From Candidatus Poribacteria bacterium (GTDB lineage: Bacteria; Poribacteria; WGA-4E; WGA-3G), in assembly GCA_022394775.1 (NCBI GenBank), contig JAGFCB010000237.1, positions 1-52,172 of the forward strand: DNA of 52,172 bases. The letters run 5' to 3'. This document shows positions 24,879-32,804 of the stretch, one piece after another; position 1 is the first letter of the stretch; each line of letters opens with the position of its first letter. Below the pieces are notes generated by a model. The model had not been told where the DNA came from. It saw only the letters and a program-made list of their open reading frames with translations, and ran no database searches. The position numbers and the translations under genes were made by a program.

Positions 24879-25388
24879 GTGATTGATTCATTTTCTATAC
24901 GTGTCCGTAACCGACACATATTCACTATCCCTGTTTTTGCGATGAGTATCTTTCTCGCTGCAATTTTCATCGCCAGCTGCGGCGACGAGGGCGACATCAC
25001 TGAAGATACCACCGGTATGACAGATGTCTTACAACCGACAACAACACCTCCTGAGACACCGCCGCCCCCGGCAGAAGAACCTGTTGTTGAAGAACCTGTT
25101 GTGGTGGGAGTCTCTTTTAAAGACGATATCCAGCCTATCCTTGCCGAAAGATGCGCTATTCCAGGGTGTCACGCCGCACCCGGTGTTGCAGGGCTTGACC
25201 TTAGCAAATACGATACCTTCAAAAAGGGCGGAAACACTGGACCCGCGTTCGCCGCTGGTGATGGCAAAGGCAGCCTTGTCGTCAAGCGTATTGATGGCGG
25301 CGGTATGCCTCCAGGCGGTCCACCGTTAGACGGTGACCAGATCCAACTTTTCATCGACTGGATCAATGAGGGTGCTGACAATAACTAA
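24879..25388 (+). CDS. Lipoprotein with a C-terminal cytochrome-c-like haem domain
   Basis: A 169-residue lipoprotein. The hydrophobic leader ends with the lipobox FIASCG (Cys near 34). A Pro/Glu/Val-rich linker (TPPETPPPPAEEPVVEEP) leads to a compact domain with FKDDIQPILAERCAIPGCHA. This resembles planctomycete-type cytochrome domains, but the haem motif has four residues between the cysteines (C-x4-C-H). GGGMPPGGPPLDGDQ supplies a likely axial Met, and IQLFIDWINEGA is the usual last helix. Probable periplasmic electron carrier. GTG 24879 has AAGGAG nine bases upstream. Confidence 0.78.
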   Translation: MIDSFSIRVRNRHIFTIPVFAMSIFLAAIFIASCGDEGDITEDTTGMTDVLQPTTTPPETPPPPAEEPVVEEPVVVGVSFKDDIQPILAERCAIPGCHAAPGVAGLDLSKYDTFKKGGNTGPAFAAGDGKGSLVVKRIDGGGMPPGGPPLDGDQIQLFIDWINEGADNN

Positions 25389-25461
25389 AGTTTAGCATAG
25401 CCTATCATACCTATATCCTTATGTCAAGGCGAAAATATCGTCACAAATCCCTCTTGTAGGA

Positions 25462-25527
25462 GGGGTTTCTAACCCCAATTTTGTCATACACTCTCTTTCT
25501 AAAAGGCGCATCTGCTATGCGCCTTTT
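25462..25527 (+). terminator. Two terminator-like stem-loops after the haem lipoprotein
   Basis: GGGGTT-TCT-AACCCC (25462-25476) followed by AATTTTG. Then AAAAGGCGCA (25501-25510) pairs with TGCGCCTTTT (25518-25527), followed by ACTTTT. The second has the classical A-stem-T form. Confidence 0.6.
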
Positions 25528-25551
25528 ACTTTTATCCGATTAGAAGAAAAG

Positions 25552-25647
25552 GGACATTACAAGTCCCCTGATAAGGGGATTTAGGGGGTTCCTTCTATTT
25601 ACAAAGGACATTACAAGTCCCCTTGATAAGGGGGATTTAGGGGGTTC
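25552..25647. repeat. Two tandem copies of the AAGTCCCCTGATAAGGGG element
   Basis: GGACATTACAAGTCCCCT with GATAAGGGGATTTAGGGGG appears at 25552-25591 and again with single-base changes at 25606-25647. Each copy is a palindrome around CCCCTGATAAGGGG. Related pieces lie in the MITE-like copies at 12.74 and 34.85 kb and at 39.7 kb. Confidence 0.7.
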
Positions 25648-25738
25648 TTTCCATTAGTATCCTCATCCAACATTGCGCTTAAAATATTTATGGGGCGCAC
25701 TGGCGTACATTCCGCAAAAATGCTAATATCCAATAGCA

Positions 25739-25790
25739 CAATTTTTGCGGAGGACATCCAATTTTTGCGATTTATGCTCCAATTTTTGCG
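25739..25790. promoter_or_regulatory. Three direct repeats CAATTTTTGCG upstream of a sigma-54 promoter
   Basis: CAATTTTTGCG occurs at 25739-25749, 25759-25769 and 25780-25790, spaced about 20-21 bp (two helical turns). An inverted CCGCAAAAATG sits near 25712. They lie about 190-240 bp upstream of the sigma-54 promoter at 25979, the position expected for activator binding sites. Function is inferred. Confidence 0.45.
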
Positions 25791-25978
25791 ATTTGGCAGT
25801 AGGAAACGAATTAAGAATTAATGCTCGCGCCTTTAATGCAGCAATTTTTTTAAAAAGAATGAGTTTCCAAGATATTTTTCTAAACTCAGTGTGTGCCTAC
25901 GTTTTAAGCCGTTGATAATTCAAAATATGATTGAAAATTCGGAGTTTTGGTCAGATATTGCACTTTTTTCCCGAGGAT

Positions 25979-25993
25979 TGGCACGAAATTTGC
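25979..25993 (+). promoter_or_regulatory. Sigma-54 promoter upstream of the first ECF-propeller gene
   Basis: TGGCACGAAATTTGC: GG at 25980-25981 and GC at 25992-25993 lie 12 bp apart as in the -24/-12 consensus TGGCACG-N4-TTGC. Start codon 110 bp downstream. Confidence 0.7.
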
Positions 25994-26025
25994 CACAATA
26001 TGATGTAGATTAAGCATTTTTTTCA

Positions 26026-26064
26026 CATTTTATGCAACCTTTTTGCCGCATACACGCGTTTTTA
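26026..26064 (+). promoter_or_regulatory. ECF-type promoter of the first ECF-propeller gene
   Basis: ATTTTATGCAAC with GCAAC at 26034-26038, 18 bp, then CGTT at 26057-26060. It belongs to the six-member motif family of this island. Confidence 0.65.
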
Positions 26065-26102
26065 ACAAGTAGAAGTGCTATTTTGTCGGGAGGAGATACA
26101 AC

Positions 26103-28994
26103 ATGGAAGCCAGTGACTTCGCATTGGTTCAACGCACCTTAAATGGTGACCAAAGCGCGTTTACGATGCTCGTGAACAAATACCAGAAATGGGTACACAC
26201 CCTTGTTTGGCGGAAGATCGGCGATTTTCACGTCGCTGAAGAGATTACGCAAGATGTTTTCCTGAAGGTTTACAAAAAGTTATCGACGCTGAAGCCTTCG
26301 GATCATTTTACGGGATGGCTCTATGTGATCGCTGCGCGACACTGTATTGCATGGTTCCGAAAGAAGAAACTCGCCACGACATCATTGGACGCGATGCCAA
26401 TATCGGAATTAGAGGAGTTCTGCTACACACAATATGAGACAGAACGCGATGAAAAAACCGCTCTCGAACACCAGCGCGAAATCATTAAACGGCTCCTCCA
26501 AAAGCTGCCAGAAAGCGAGCGCACCGTCATAACCCTTCATTATCTCGCGGAAATGTCTTGTGAAAAAATTAGTGAGTACTTAGGGGTATCGCCGAACACC
26601 ATTAAAAGTCGACTTCACCGCGCCCGGAAGCGATTGAAGAACCAAGAGCATCTGCTTCAGGATGCCTCCAGTATTTTCCAAGTGTCCCCAACACTCACAG
26701 AGAATATCATGCGCGAAATCGCAGAGATTAAACCTGCCTCGCCTTCCGTGAACAAACCTTGGATACCGTGGGGATTCTCCCTCGCAGCGACCCTTTTGAT
26801 TATGCTGATGATAGGACACGGCACGCGTATGTTATCCCGCTTTCAGCAGCCCTACAACTTGGCAGCCGCATCAGAGATGACTGTGGAATTGATTGACACG
26901 ACTATTGTCCGAGAGTTAAACCGAAAATCTGACCTGTTGACCCGATTTGGGAGAACCCATACCGCCGGTAAGGACAGTAGATTGGGGTTCCAAACGGAAC
27001 CACCTCTCATCACAACCCCACAAACAGATGGAAAGGACATCTCAACTGCGAAACCGCAATGGGTTCAGACGCAGGGACCCGGAAGCGTTTCTGAGCCAGG
27101 ACTCTTTCTCACATCTGACAAATCTCTCTATGCTATTGCAAAAACAGGACTCTATCGGCTCACGGAAGAGTCGGATGCATGGACATTTGTTACTTCCAGC
27201 GGCCCGAATCGAGAGTTTGACCCAGTGATGGCAGAACGCGGTGATACCCTCTACTTCCTGACAGCCGATGAACTCTTGGTTTCAACTGATGGCGGTAAGA
27301 CATTAAATGCGCTCAGTGCGCGACCTGAAGGACGTGCGGTTGCTTTGGTTATGACAGATATGGGGATGTACCTCATCCTTAGAACAGGGGTATTTCGTTC
27401 CGACGATTTCGGAAATCAATGGGAATCCATAGGGGAATTCCTGCAATCCGATAACGCGCCAGATGTCGGCAGTCCCAATTTCCGTATATGGGACGCGGTT
27501 GCTATTGATAACATGTTGTTTGTTGGTACAAGTCGAGGACTTTTCCGGTTTACCGATACTTGGAAAAAATCACCAGTGCCAACCCGACGAGGCATCAATT
27601 CGTTAGCGGTCGCTGGCGGCAGATTCTATGTTGGAACAATTGCTGATCCGCAAAATGGGCAAAATCAAAACCCGAAATCTGCTGCGATTTTATATTCGCG
27701 TGACTTTGGCGATTCGTGGACAGATATTACGCCTGATATCCATAAATTTCCAACTAAAGTAATAACTACCGTCCAAGTTGTTCCAGTTGGAAAAGTGCTT
27801 GTGGTGATGGGACCCAGTGGGATGTTATTCTCTTATGACGGTGGCGAAACATGGACAGACCCTGGAGATGATTCGCATGCGCTTGCCCTTGGTATTTCTC
27901 CTATTGCTGTGTTGGACGAAAACAATTTTTACAAATCTGGTGCTTTCGGGATCATTCGTTCAACGGATGGTGGTGTCACATGGCGCCCATTTACAGTTGG
28001 ATTGGTGAACTCTAATGTTCCAAGTCTGTTTATGGTCAAAAATGCTCTCTATGCACTAACACCAGCAGAGATGCTTAAATCTACAGATGGTGGGGAGTCT
28101 TGGAGACCCATTGGTTTGGGGATTGACAGAAATGCTCCATTGGAAGAAGCGAAAGTTGCAGCCGCCAACACTGTTCTCTATGCCAGCAACACTGAGCGTA
28201 ATAATGTGACGCTTTTTCGGCTCTCTGATGCTGGTAACGTGTTCCTACCGGTTGAAGGTGTCCCTGATTTTGAAGAAGATACTTTGCGCATGGGATGGGG
28301 AAAAAACCGCAGAAAAGCGTGGGATAACAGCGGCAATATCATTATAGCACGGGATCAGTGGAGCACTGACCAATATAGCGTCTTTGGAGAATGGAGAAGG
28401 GATGGAACGTTTGCAATCGTTGGCGATACCGTCTTCATGGAATACAAACATAAACTTTACAGGTGGCGGCGCGGCGAAACAAAATGGCACTACACGGGTT
28501 TAGAAGATTCTGGTTATTTTTCATTCGCGAATACCCACGCGAAAGGGTTGATGCTCGCTGTTTCTGGGAACACCGTCTATGCTGGTAAACGCGATGGCAA
28601 CCTCTTTCAGTCTTTCGACAATGGAGACACTTGGAACAACATCACCGCGAACCTCGCCTTTCCCTTTAGATACTTCAAAGAGGTCCTATTCGGAGGCGGG
28701 ACCGTCTACGTCTCGACGGACATCGGGGCCATGCATTCACGCTATGGTGGGACATGGTATATGCTCACCGATGTTGACGGGAATAGACCCGTCATGGACC
28801 GAATTACGGTTGATGGCATAACCCTTTACGGTGTGTGTGATAGTGGTGTCTATCGGGTGGATAACCAGACCAACACATGGGAACCAATTGCACCAGAACT
28901 GCCGCACACAGCCACCTCCTTTGCTGTTAATAACAATACATTTTACATCGGTACGCAACAGAACGGTGTACTCCGCTTTCAACGTGGCGATTGA
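26103..28994 (+). CDS. Membrane-tethered ECF sigma factor fused to an Asp-box beta-propeller (type A, copy 1)
   Basis: A 963-residue fusion. Residues 10-90 are sigma-70 region 2 (FTMLVNKYQKWVHTLVWRKI, EEITQDVFLKVYKKL). Residues 125-178 are region 4 (LPESERTVITLHYLAEMS, LGVSPNTIKSRLHRARKRL). A linker precedes one transmembrane helix (about 221-241). The C-terminal 700 residues are a predicted exported propeller of Asp-box (BNR) repeats such as STDGGKT, SRDFGDSWTDITPD, SYDGGETWTD, STDGGVTWRPF and STDGGESW. The sigma part would be cytoplasmic and the propeller outside. Release of the sigma part by proteolysis or conformational change is an inference. GGGAGGAG lies before ATG 26103. It has both a sigma-54 and an ECF-type promoter. 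Confidence 0.88.
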   Translation: MEASDFALVQRTLNGDQSAFTMLVNKYQKWVHTLVWRKIGDFHVAEEITQDVFLKVYKKLSTLKPSDHFTGWLYVIAARHCIAWFRKKKLATTSLDAMPISELEEFCYTQYETERDEKTALEHQREIIKRLLQKLPESERTVITLHYLAEMSCEKISEYLGVSPNTIKSRLHRARKRLKNQEHLLQDASSIFQVSPTLTENIMREIAEIKPASPSVNKPWIPWGFSLAATLLIMLMIGHGTRMLSRFQQPYNLAAASEMTVELIDTTIVRELNRKSDLLTRFGRTHTAGKDSRLGFQTEPPLITTPQTDGKDISTAKPQWVQTQGPGSVSEPGLFLTSDKSLYAIAKTGLYRLTEESDAWTFVTSSGPNREFDPVMAERGDTLYFLTADELLVSTDGGKTLNALSARPEGRAVALVMTDMGMYLILRTGVFRSDDFGNQWESIGEFLQSDNAPDVGSPNFRIWDAVAIDNMLFVGTSRGLFRFTDTWKKSPVPTRRGINSLAVAGGRFYVGTIADPQNGQNQNPKSAAILYSRDFGDSWTDITPDIHKFPTKVITTVQVVPVGKVLVVMGPSGMLFSYDGGETWTDPGDDSHALALGISPIAVLDENNFYKSGAFGIIRSTDGGVTWRPFTVGLVNSNVPSLFMVKNALYALTPAEMLKSTDGGESWRPIGLGIDRNAPLEEAKVAAANTVLYASNTERNNVTLFRLSDAGNVFLPVEGVPDFEEDTLRMGWGKNRRKAWDNSGNIIIARDQWSTDQYSVFGEWRRDGTFAIVGDTVFMEYKHKLYRWRRGETKWHYTGLEDSGYFSFANTHAKGLMLAVSGNTVYAGKRDGNLFQSFDNGDTWNNITANLAFPFRYFKEVLFGGGTVYVSTDIGAMHSRYGGTWYMLTDVDGNRPVMDRITVDGITLYGVCDSGVYRVDNQTNTWEPIAPELPHTATSFAVNNNTFYIGTQQNGVLRFQRGD

Positions 28995-29271
28995 TAATCA
29001 CCCTATTTCGTTAGCGTGCTATACTATACAACTTCTTATCTCGTCCTATTCTGGTAATCTGATCTGCCTACGGTGTCTAAATAATTTACCTTTACGATAA
29101 TCTTCGTATAGTTTAATCTCCTGCGCAAAATCTCTCCTTTTAGGATTCTCGCTGCGAAACACTCCGGGTTGCGATCCGCCTCTAATGGACACAAGAAACC
29201 TGAAACTAACCGTTCTTGTGTCTTCTTTTCCAGTATCACGTATTGCTCTTTATACCTTATAGATAGAATTA

Positions 29272-29296
29272 TGCAGAATTTACACATTTAGGTAAG
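29272..29296 (+). promoter_or_regulatory. Candidate activator-binding site upstream of the sigma-54 promoter (site 1)
   Basis: TGCAGAATTTAC followed at offset 16 by TTAGGTAAG. The same 12-mer and TTAGGCAAG at the same offset occur at 29970. It lies about 100 bp upstream of the sigma-54 promoter at 29372, a usual distance for an enhancer-like site. Confidence 0.45.
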
Positions 29297-29371
29297 CATA
29301 ATTTGCCGAACGCTCAGAATTTGCATAGTTATGTTTTGTTGAAATTCGCTAATAGCATGGATTTTACCTAT

Positions 29372-29387
29372 TGGCACGATAATTGCT
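29372..29387 (+). promoter_or_regulatory. Sigma-54 promoter upstream of the nuclease gene
   Basis: TGGCACGATAATTGCT fits the consensus TGGCACG-N4-TTGCW exactly; GG and GC are 12 bp apart. GGCACGATAATTGCT (15 bases) is identical at 30046. The nuclease start lies 200 bp downstream. Confidence 0.78.
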
Positions 29388-29587
29388 AAATTATCGTGAG
29401 TGTGCTGAGTTACTAAAAAGGCAAGTGTGGATGTATATCCGGACGTTGTTCGCTATGGAAACCTAAAACTCCGAATGCTGGATGTATGATAATGTGTTGA
29501 GTTTTTGGACAAGCATAGATTTAGTTGCCGATGTGAGCAGCTAACAACACGAAACCATAATTTATTTTTTCCAGAAGAGGTGAAAAA

Positions 29588-29872
29588 GTGTACGAATACT
29601 CAGCGTACGTGACATCCGTAATTGATGGCGACACCTTTAAGACCTCCAACCGAACAATCCGATTAGCGAATATAAACGCACCCGCAAGCAACACTTTGGA
29701 GGGACAGAGATCTGCTGCATATTTAAAGTGCCTTATAGAGGGAAAACAGGTCAGAATCAAGTCAGTAGCAACTGATATTTACCGTCGCGTAATCGCTCAT
29801 GTCTGGCGTGGGTCGGATGATTTGTACATCAACAAAGAGATGTTTAATCGCGGGCATGCGAATCCAATATAG
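29588..29872 (+). CDS. Small staphylococcal-nuclease-like (TNase/SNase) protein
   Basis: A 94-residue protein with SNase-fold motifs: VTSVIDGDTFKTSN with the Ca-binding Asp, TIRLANINAPAS with a catalytic-type Arg, TLEGQRSAAYLK with Glu, and TDIYRRVIAHVW with the second Arg. The fold is shorter than Staphylococcus nuclease (about 150 residues); the last helices are reduced. No signal peptide is seen. GTG 29588 has AGAGGTG about eight bases upstream. It stands alone between two sigma-54 promoters and is probably driven by the one at 29372. Nuclease activity is likely from retained residues but untested. Confidence 0.75.
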   Translation: MYEYSAYVTSVIDGDTFKTSNRTIRLANINAPASNTLEGQRSAAYLKCLIEGKQVRIKSVATDIYRRVIAHVWRGSDDLYINKEMFNRGHANPI

Positions 29873-29969
29873 TTCCTAATGCCTACGTTGGGGTGTTATT
29901 GAGGGGACTGGAACATCTTGTGCTAAATCTGTGTGTTTTGAAGTTAGGCAGAAAATGCAGGGTTATATG

Positions 29970-29994
29970 TGCAGAATTTACCGTGTTAGGCAAG
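29970..29994 (+). promoter_or_regulatory. Candidate activator-binding site upstream of the sigma-54 promoter (site 2)
   Basis: TGCAGAATTTAC followed at offset 16 by TTAGGCAAG, matching site 1 at 29272. It lies about 75 bp upstream of the sigma-54 promoter at 30045. The rest of the 29873-30271 gap holds no gene. Confidence 0.45.
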
Positions 29995-30044
29995 ATTTAC
30001 ACAGTCGTCCGTTACGGGTATCGCTGAAGATGTAGATTCTTCTA

Positions 30045-30060
30045 AGGCACGATAATTGCT
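30045..30060 (+). promoter_or_regulatory. Sigma-54 promoter of the five-gene export operon
   Basis: AGGCACGATAATTGCT: GG at 30046-30047 and GC at 30058-30059, 12 bp apart. It differs from the 29372 promoter only at the first base. The first gene starts 212 bp downstream. Confidence 0.75.
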
Positions 30061-30271
30061 GCTATATATACGCATGCTGAACATGCCAGACTATATTCAG
30101 AGAGACCTTGTAGTCGCACTGCGAGGGGAATGACTTAGGACAATCAAAGTGGATTTGTCTATAACCCGGCTATAAGAAAAACATCAAACCTAAACCTTGT
30201 CCTCACTTAGGCGATGTCGGTAAAACTCCGATATTACCAAGTGGGACAGAACAAAAAGGAATAGAGTAACT

Positions 30272-30529
30272 ATGAAGAAATTTTGGATCAATAGCCTGCC
30301 ACTTCTGGCAGTACTCTTTGTGCTAACTGCCGGTTTCACAATGTTCAACAACTTGGATGCGTCGCCATCTGATAAAAACGACCCTTGCCCAGATTTACAA
30401 GAAATCTGTTTTCAAGAAGCGAATTATGCCGCTGTCACATGCAAAAAGTATGGAAGTAATTCTAATTGGTGTCAAGACGCTAAAAAAGATGCAGAGAGGG
30501 CTTGTTACGCTGCTGTAAATTGTGATTAG
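30272..30529 (+). CDS. Small secreted Cys-rich protein of unknown family
   Basis: An 85-residue precursor with a signal peptide (MKKFWINSLPLLAVLFVLTA, cleavage probably near DASPS). The mature part of about 55 residues has six cysteines at 39, 46, 57, 67, 78 and 84, enough for three disulfides, in a helical-looking acidic/aromatic context (CPDLQEICFQEANYAAVTC). No family recognised. It is the first gene after the sigma-54 promoter at 30045, with AAAAGGAA upstream of ATG. An intercistronic hairpin follows, which may let it be made in larger amounts than the downstream genes. Confidence 0.75.
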   Translation: MKKFWINSLPLLAVLFVLTAGFTMFNNLDASPSDKNDPCPDLQEICFQEANYAAVTCKKYGSNSNWCQDAKKDAERACYAAVNCD

Positions 30530-30551
30530 TCTGTTTACATTTTAACTCACG

Positions 30552-30584
30552 TTCGGTGTTGCTCCAATTCGGAGCAACACTGAA
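30552..30584 (+). terminator. Intercistronic hairpin after the Cys-rich peptide gene
   Basis: GTGTTGCTCC (30556-30565) pairs perfectly with GGAGCAACAC (30571-30580) across AATTC, extended by flanking pairs. No T-run follows, so it probably reduces read-through or protects the upstream message rather than stopping all transcripts. Confidence 0.55.
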
Positions 30585-30603
30585 TATATAGGAGTTTGGA
30601 ATA

Positions 30604-31668
30604 ATGAAGATAAGACCCTTCTATAGCATTAGTATTCTCGCCATCGTTCTCGGACTTTGTGCAATCGGATGGATTGTGTTTCAACCGAAACAGATCGAAC
30701 CCATCGTCACCTACAAAGCCACCACACCTGAGCCACGTCCTGCGGAAGCATCGAAATCTGCTGAGGAGAGATATGAAGAAACCCTCAAAGAAAGGGCATC
30801 GCGTGATATAGAATACATGCTTGAAACTGGATCTGATGATGCCGATATGCAGGCACTGAAGAAAGCCATGCAATCCCAAGCATATCTGGAATACAAGCGA
30901 AAACAGGACGCTATTTTTCCCGGATTTAATCTTGTGCTGTGGTGGGATTTTCTTGAATCGCAAGGCATCAAATCTTCTGCGAGAGAGTTACAAGAAAAAA
31001 ACTTTCGTGAAAGTTTTCCCACCGGCGACTATTCTGACTATGAACCGATAATGCGAAAAGAACTTGCCGAACTTTTCCTTGAGTTGGATTTCCGTCCGGA
31101 TGTGACGGATGAACAAACGACACGCGAATATACGCTTGCTGTCCTAAACCGATTTAGAAGCGATTGGGACAATAAGGTTTGGATGCGTGGCTATTTCAAC
31201 GGATACGACGGTGATGTCGCTTGGGCGGACGATATCCGACAGAACGCCGAAAACATCGTTAGCGAATTAGCACCGGCGGATACCGACGCATCGCCACTAC
31301 TGACTGAATCAACCTTCACCTCAAACACAACGGAGGTCGTGGAGGAGATCGGCGATACCTTAGCACTGCCTAACACAAACACTGAAGCGTTATCGGCACC
31401 TAAGCACTTAACACAAGTGCCACAAACTCTTCAGGAAAAGGATGCAGAACTTGTGAAACAACATACCCCGGATATATCTCAATTCCCAACTGACGCACAG
31501 ATTCGGAGCACACTGCATCAACACTTTTTACCCAAACGCTTAAACCGTGCTATGGAGGCATTGAACCGATACGGTCCCAAAGAAGGACTCCACCGGCTTA
31601 AGAAATCTGATCCTGAGGTCGCTACACGCCTTGAACGCTTCATTCAACCTGACAAGGAGAATGACTAA
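30604..31668 (+). CDS. Membrane-anchored protein of unknown function
   Basis: A 354-residue protein with one N-terminal hydrophobic helix (about 7-27). A charged helical region follows (SAEERYEETLKERASRDIEY, then MQALKKAMQSQAYLEYKRKQ), then a Ser/Thr-rich low-complexity linker around SNTTEVVEEIGDTLALPNT and a basic C-terminal helical domain (LPKRLNRAMEALNRYG). No family recognised. Probably anchored in the inner membrane with the bulk outside. The next gene's ribosome site lies inside its last codons, so the two are coupled. It belongs to the operon driven from 30045. Confidence 0.7.
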   Translation: MKIRPFYSISILAIVLGLCAIGWIVFQPKQIEPIVTYKATTPEPRPAEASKSAEERYEETLKERASRDIEYMLETGSDDADMQALKKAMQSQAYLEYKRKQDAIFPGFNLVLWWDFLESQGIKSSARELQEKNFRESFPTGDYSDYEPIMRKELAELFLELDFRPDVTDEQTTREYTLAVLNRFRSDWDNKVWMRGYFNGYDGDVAWADDIRQNAENIVSELAPADTDASPLLTESTFTSNTTEVVEEIGDTLALPNTNTEALSAPKHLTQVPQTLQEKDAELVKQHTPDISQFPTDAQIRSTLHQHFLPKRLNRAMEALNRYGPKEGLHRLKKSDPEVATRLERFIQPDKEND

Positions 31669-31669
31669 G

Positions 31670-31981
31670 ATGAAAGATACCCACATCTTCTATGGCGTTT
31701 GCATCATCGCTGCCCTCGCAATCGCTGCAGTCGGCATCGGATACGCTACCGATATGCTTCCGCTACACAAGCAACAGGTCAACACAACAACAATGTCCGC
31801 TACGACGAACACTACACAGTCGGACTCAGAAACCACGCAGGCATCCGAAACTATCAAGACACTGAAACAAAAAAATTGCGGGTGCTGTGCAGAACGCAGG
31901 GCAAAGTACGAAGCAATAATTAAAAAACGTCGTGAACGTCAAAAGGCTGCCGCTACGGTACAGCAAATAACATCAAAGTGA
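31670..31981 (+). CDS. Small membrane protein with a CGCC motif
   Basis: A 103-residue protein with a single transmembrane helix (about 7-26). A Thr/Ser/Asn-rich stretch follows (VNTTTMSATTNTTQSDSETT, two Asn-x-Thr sites), then KNCGCCAERRAKYE and a strongly basic tail (IIKKRRERQKAAAT). The three clustered cysteines suggest metal or disulfide chemistry. ATG 31670 is chosen; AAGGAG within the end of the previous gene lies about ten bases upstream. ATG 31661 is also possible. No family recognised. Confidence 0.65.
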   Translation: MKDTHIFYGVCIIAALAIAAVGIGYATDMLPLHKQQVNTTTMSATTNTTQSDSETTQASETIKTLKQKNCGCCAERRAKYEAIIKKRRERQKAAATVQQITSK

Positions 31982-31996
31982 AGCCGGAGGGACCTT

Positions 31997-32800
31997 ATGT
32001 TGAAAACTATAGTAGCTCTCTATTTTTTCGTCTCATTTACCAACGGTTTATTTTCTTCCTTCAGCACATCACCAGAATACAGGCACGAGGATCGAGAACT
32101 CACAGGGCTTGAGAAACAGACAATCAGTCTGTTGGAAAGGAAATTCTCTTATCAGTTGTTAGACCGAGAACTAAAGACGCTCCGAGAACTTTCCGATAGC
32201 GATGAATATGTCAACTTCCTCTCAAAAAAGTATCCCGAACAGGCACCCTTTACGACGTTTCAGGATTGCTTTTACAGAGTCCCACCTCCCAAAGAACTTT
32301 ACTTTGACGCTTTCTTCAAGAAACAACTTGATGTTCAAACAATAGAAGATGTTGGAGATGACGAGTTTTTTATCGCTTATGCCTACATGGCGGCTTATTG
32401 GGCGATGGGTGCCTATGAACGTGGTGGGGATCAGTCGCCTATTCAACGTCTCAATAACTATTACCGCATCGGTCAATACATCCTCGCGAAAACCCCAGAA
32501 GGCCGAAAATTTCTCTATCATCGACTTGGCATTGACCCAACCACTAAGCATGTACCGTGGTTGCTTATATTGGATACCTTTGAACCACTTCTCTGGTTAG
32601 CAACGCCGATCCGAGAGGCAGATGGACGCTGGATTAAAAGCCTGTTTGACAAGTATGGACAAGATGCGGGTATGCTACGCCTTGCTGTTCAAGATCCGAT
32701 GCTATTGGACCGAATCCTCTACACCTTTTCAACCGACACAACATTTCTCAAATGGCTCTATGATCCGATTGATGTAGACGGAACGTTGCGTAAACGATAA
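31997..32800 (+). CDS. Secreted protein with one copy of an unrecognised ~235-residue domain
   Basis: A 267-residue protein with a signal peptide (about 1-18). One copy of a largely helical domain begins RELTGLEKQTISLLERKF and contains LKTLRELSDSDEYVNFLSKK, PEQAPFTTFQDCFY, MGAYERGGDQSPIQRLN and YRIGQYILAKTPEGRKFL. It ends DPMLLDRILYTFSTDTTFLK. No known family recognised. The gene at 49749 encodes two copies of the same domain and is preceded by its own sigma-54 promoter, so both appear co-regulated. It sits fourth in the operon, four bases before the STT3-like gene. Confidence 0.75.
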   Translation: MLKTIVALYFFVSFTNGLFSSFSTSPEYRHEDRELTGLEKQTISLLERKFSYQLLDRELKTLRELSDSDEYVNFLSKKYPEQAPFTTFQDCFYRVPPPKELYFDAFFKKQLDVQTIEDVGDDEFFIAYAYMAAYWAMGAYERGGDQSPIQRLNNYYRIGQYILAKTPEGRKFLYHRLGIDPTTKHVPWLLILDTFEPLLWLATPIREADGRWIKSLFDKYGQDAGMLRLAVQDPMLLDRILYTFSTDTTFLKWLYDPIDVDGTLRKR

Positions 32801-32804
32801 TTTG

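Larger units (their letters stand above)
28995..29587. other. Intergenic region between ECF-propeller 1 and the nuclease gene
   Basis: About 590 bp with no convincing gene. An 83-codon reverse frame (29287-29036) is low-complexity in support and not called. The 3-prime half holds a conserved element TGCAGAATTTAC (29272) and a sigma-54 promoter (29372), listed separately. Confidence 0.5.

Noticed and set aside
29036..29287. 83-codon reverse frame in the gap after ECF-propeller 1
   Set aside because: No recognisable domain or ribosome site; lies in repeat-like intergenic DNA opposite to all surrounding genes.
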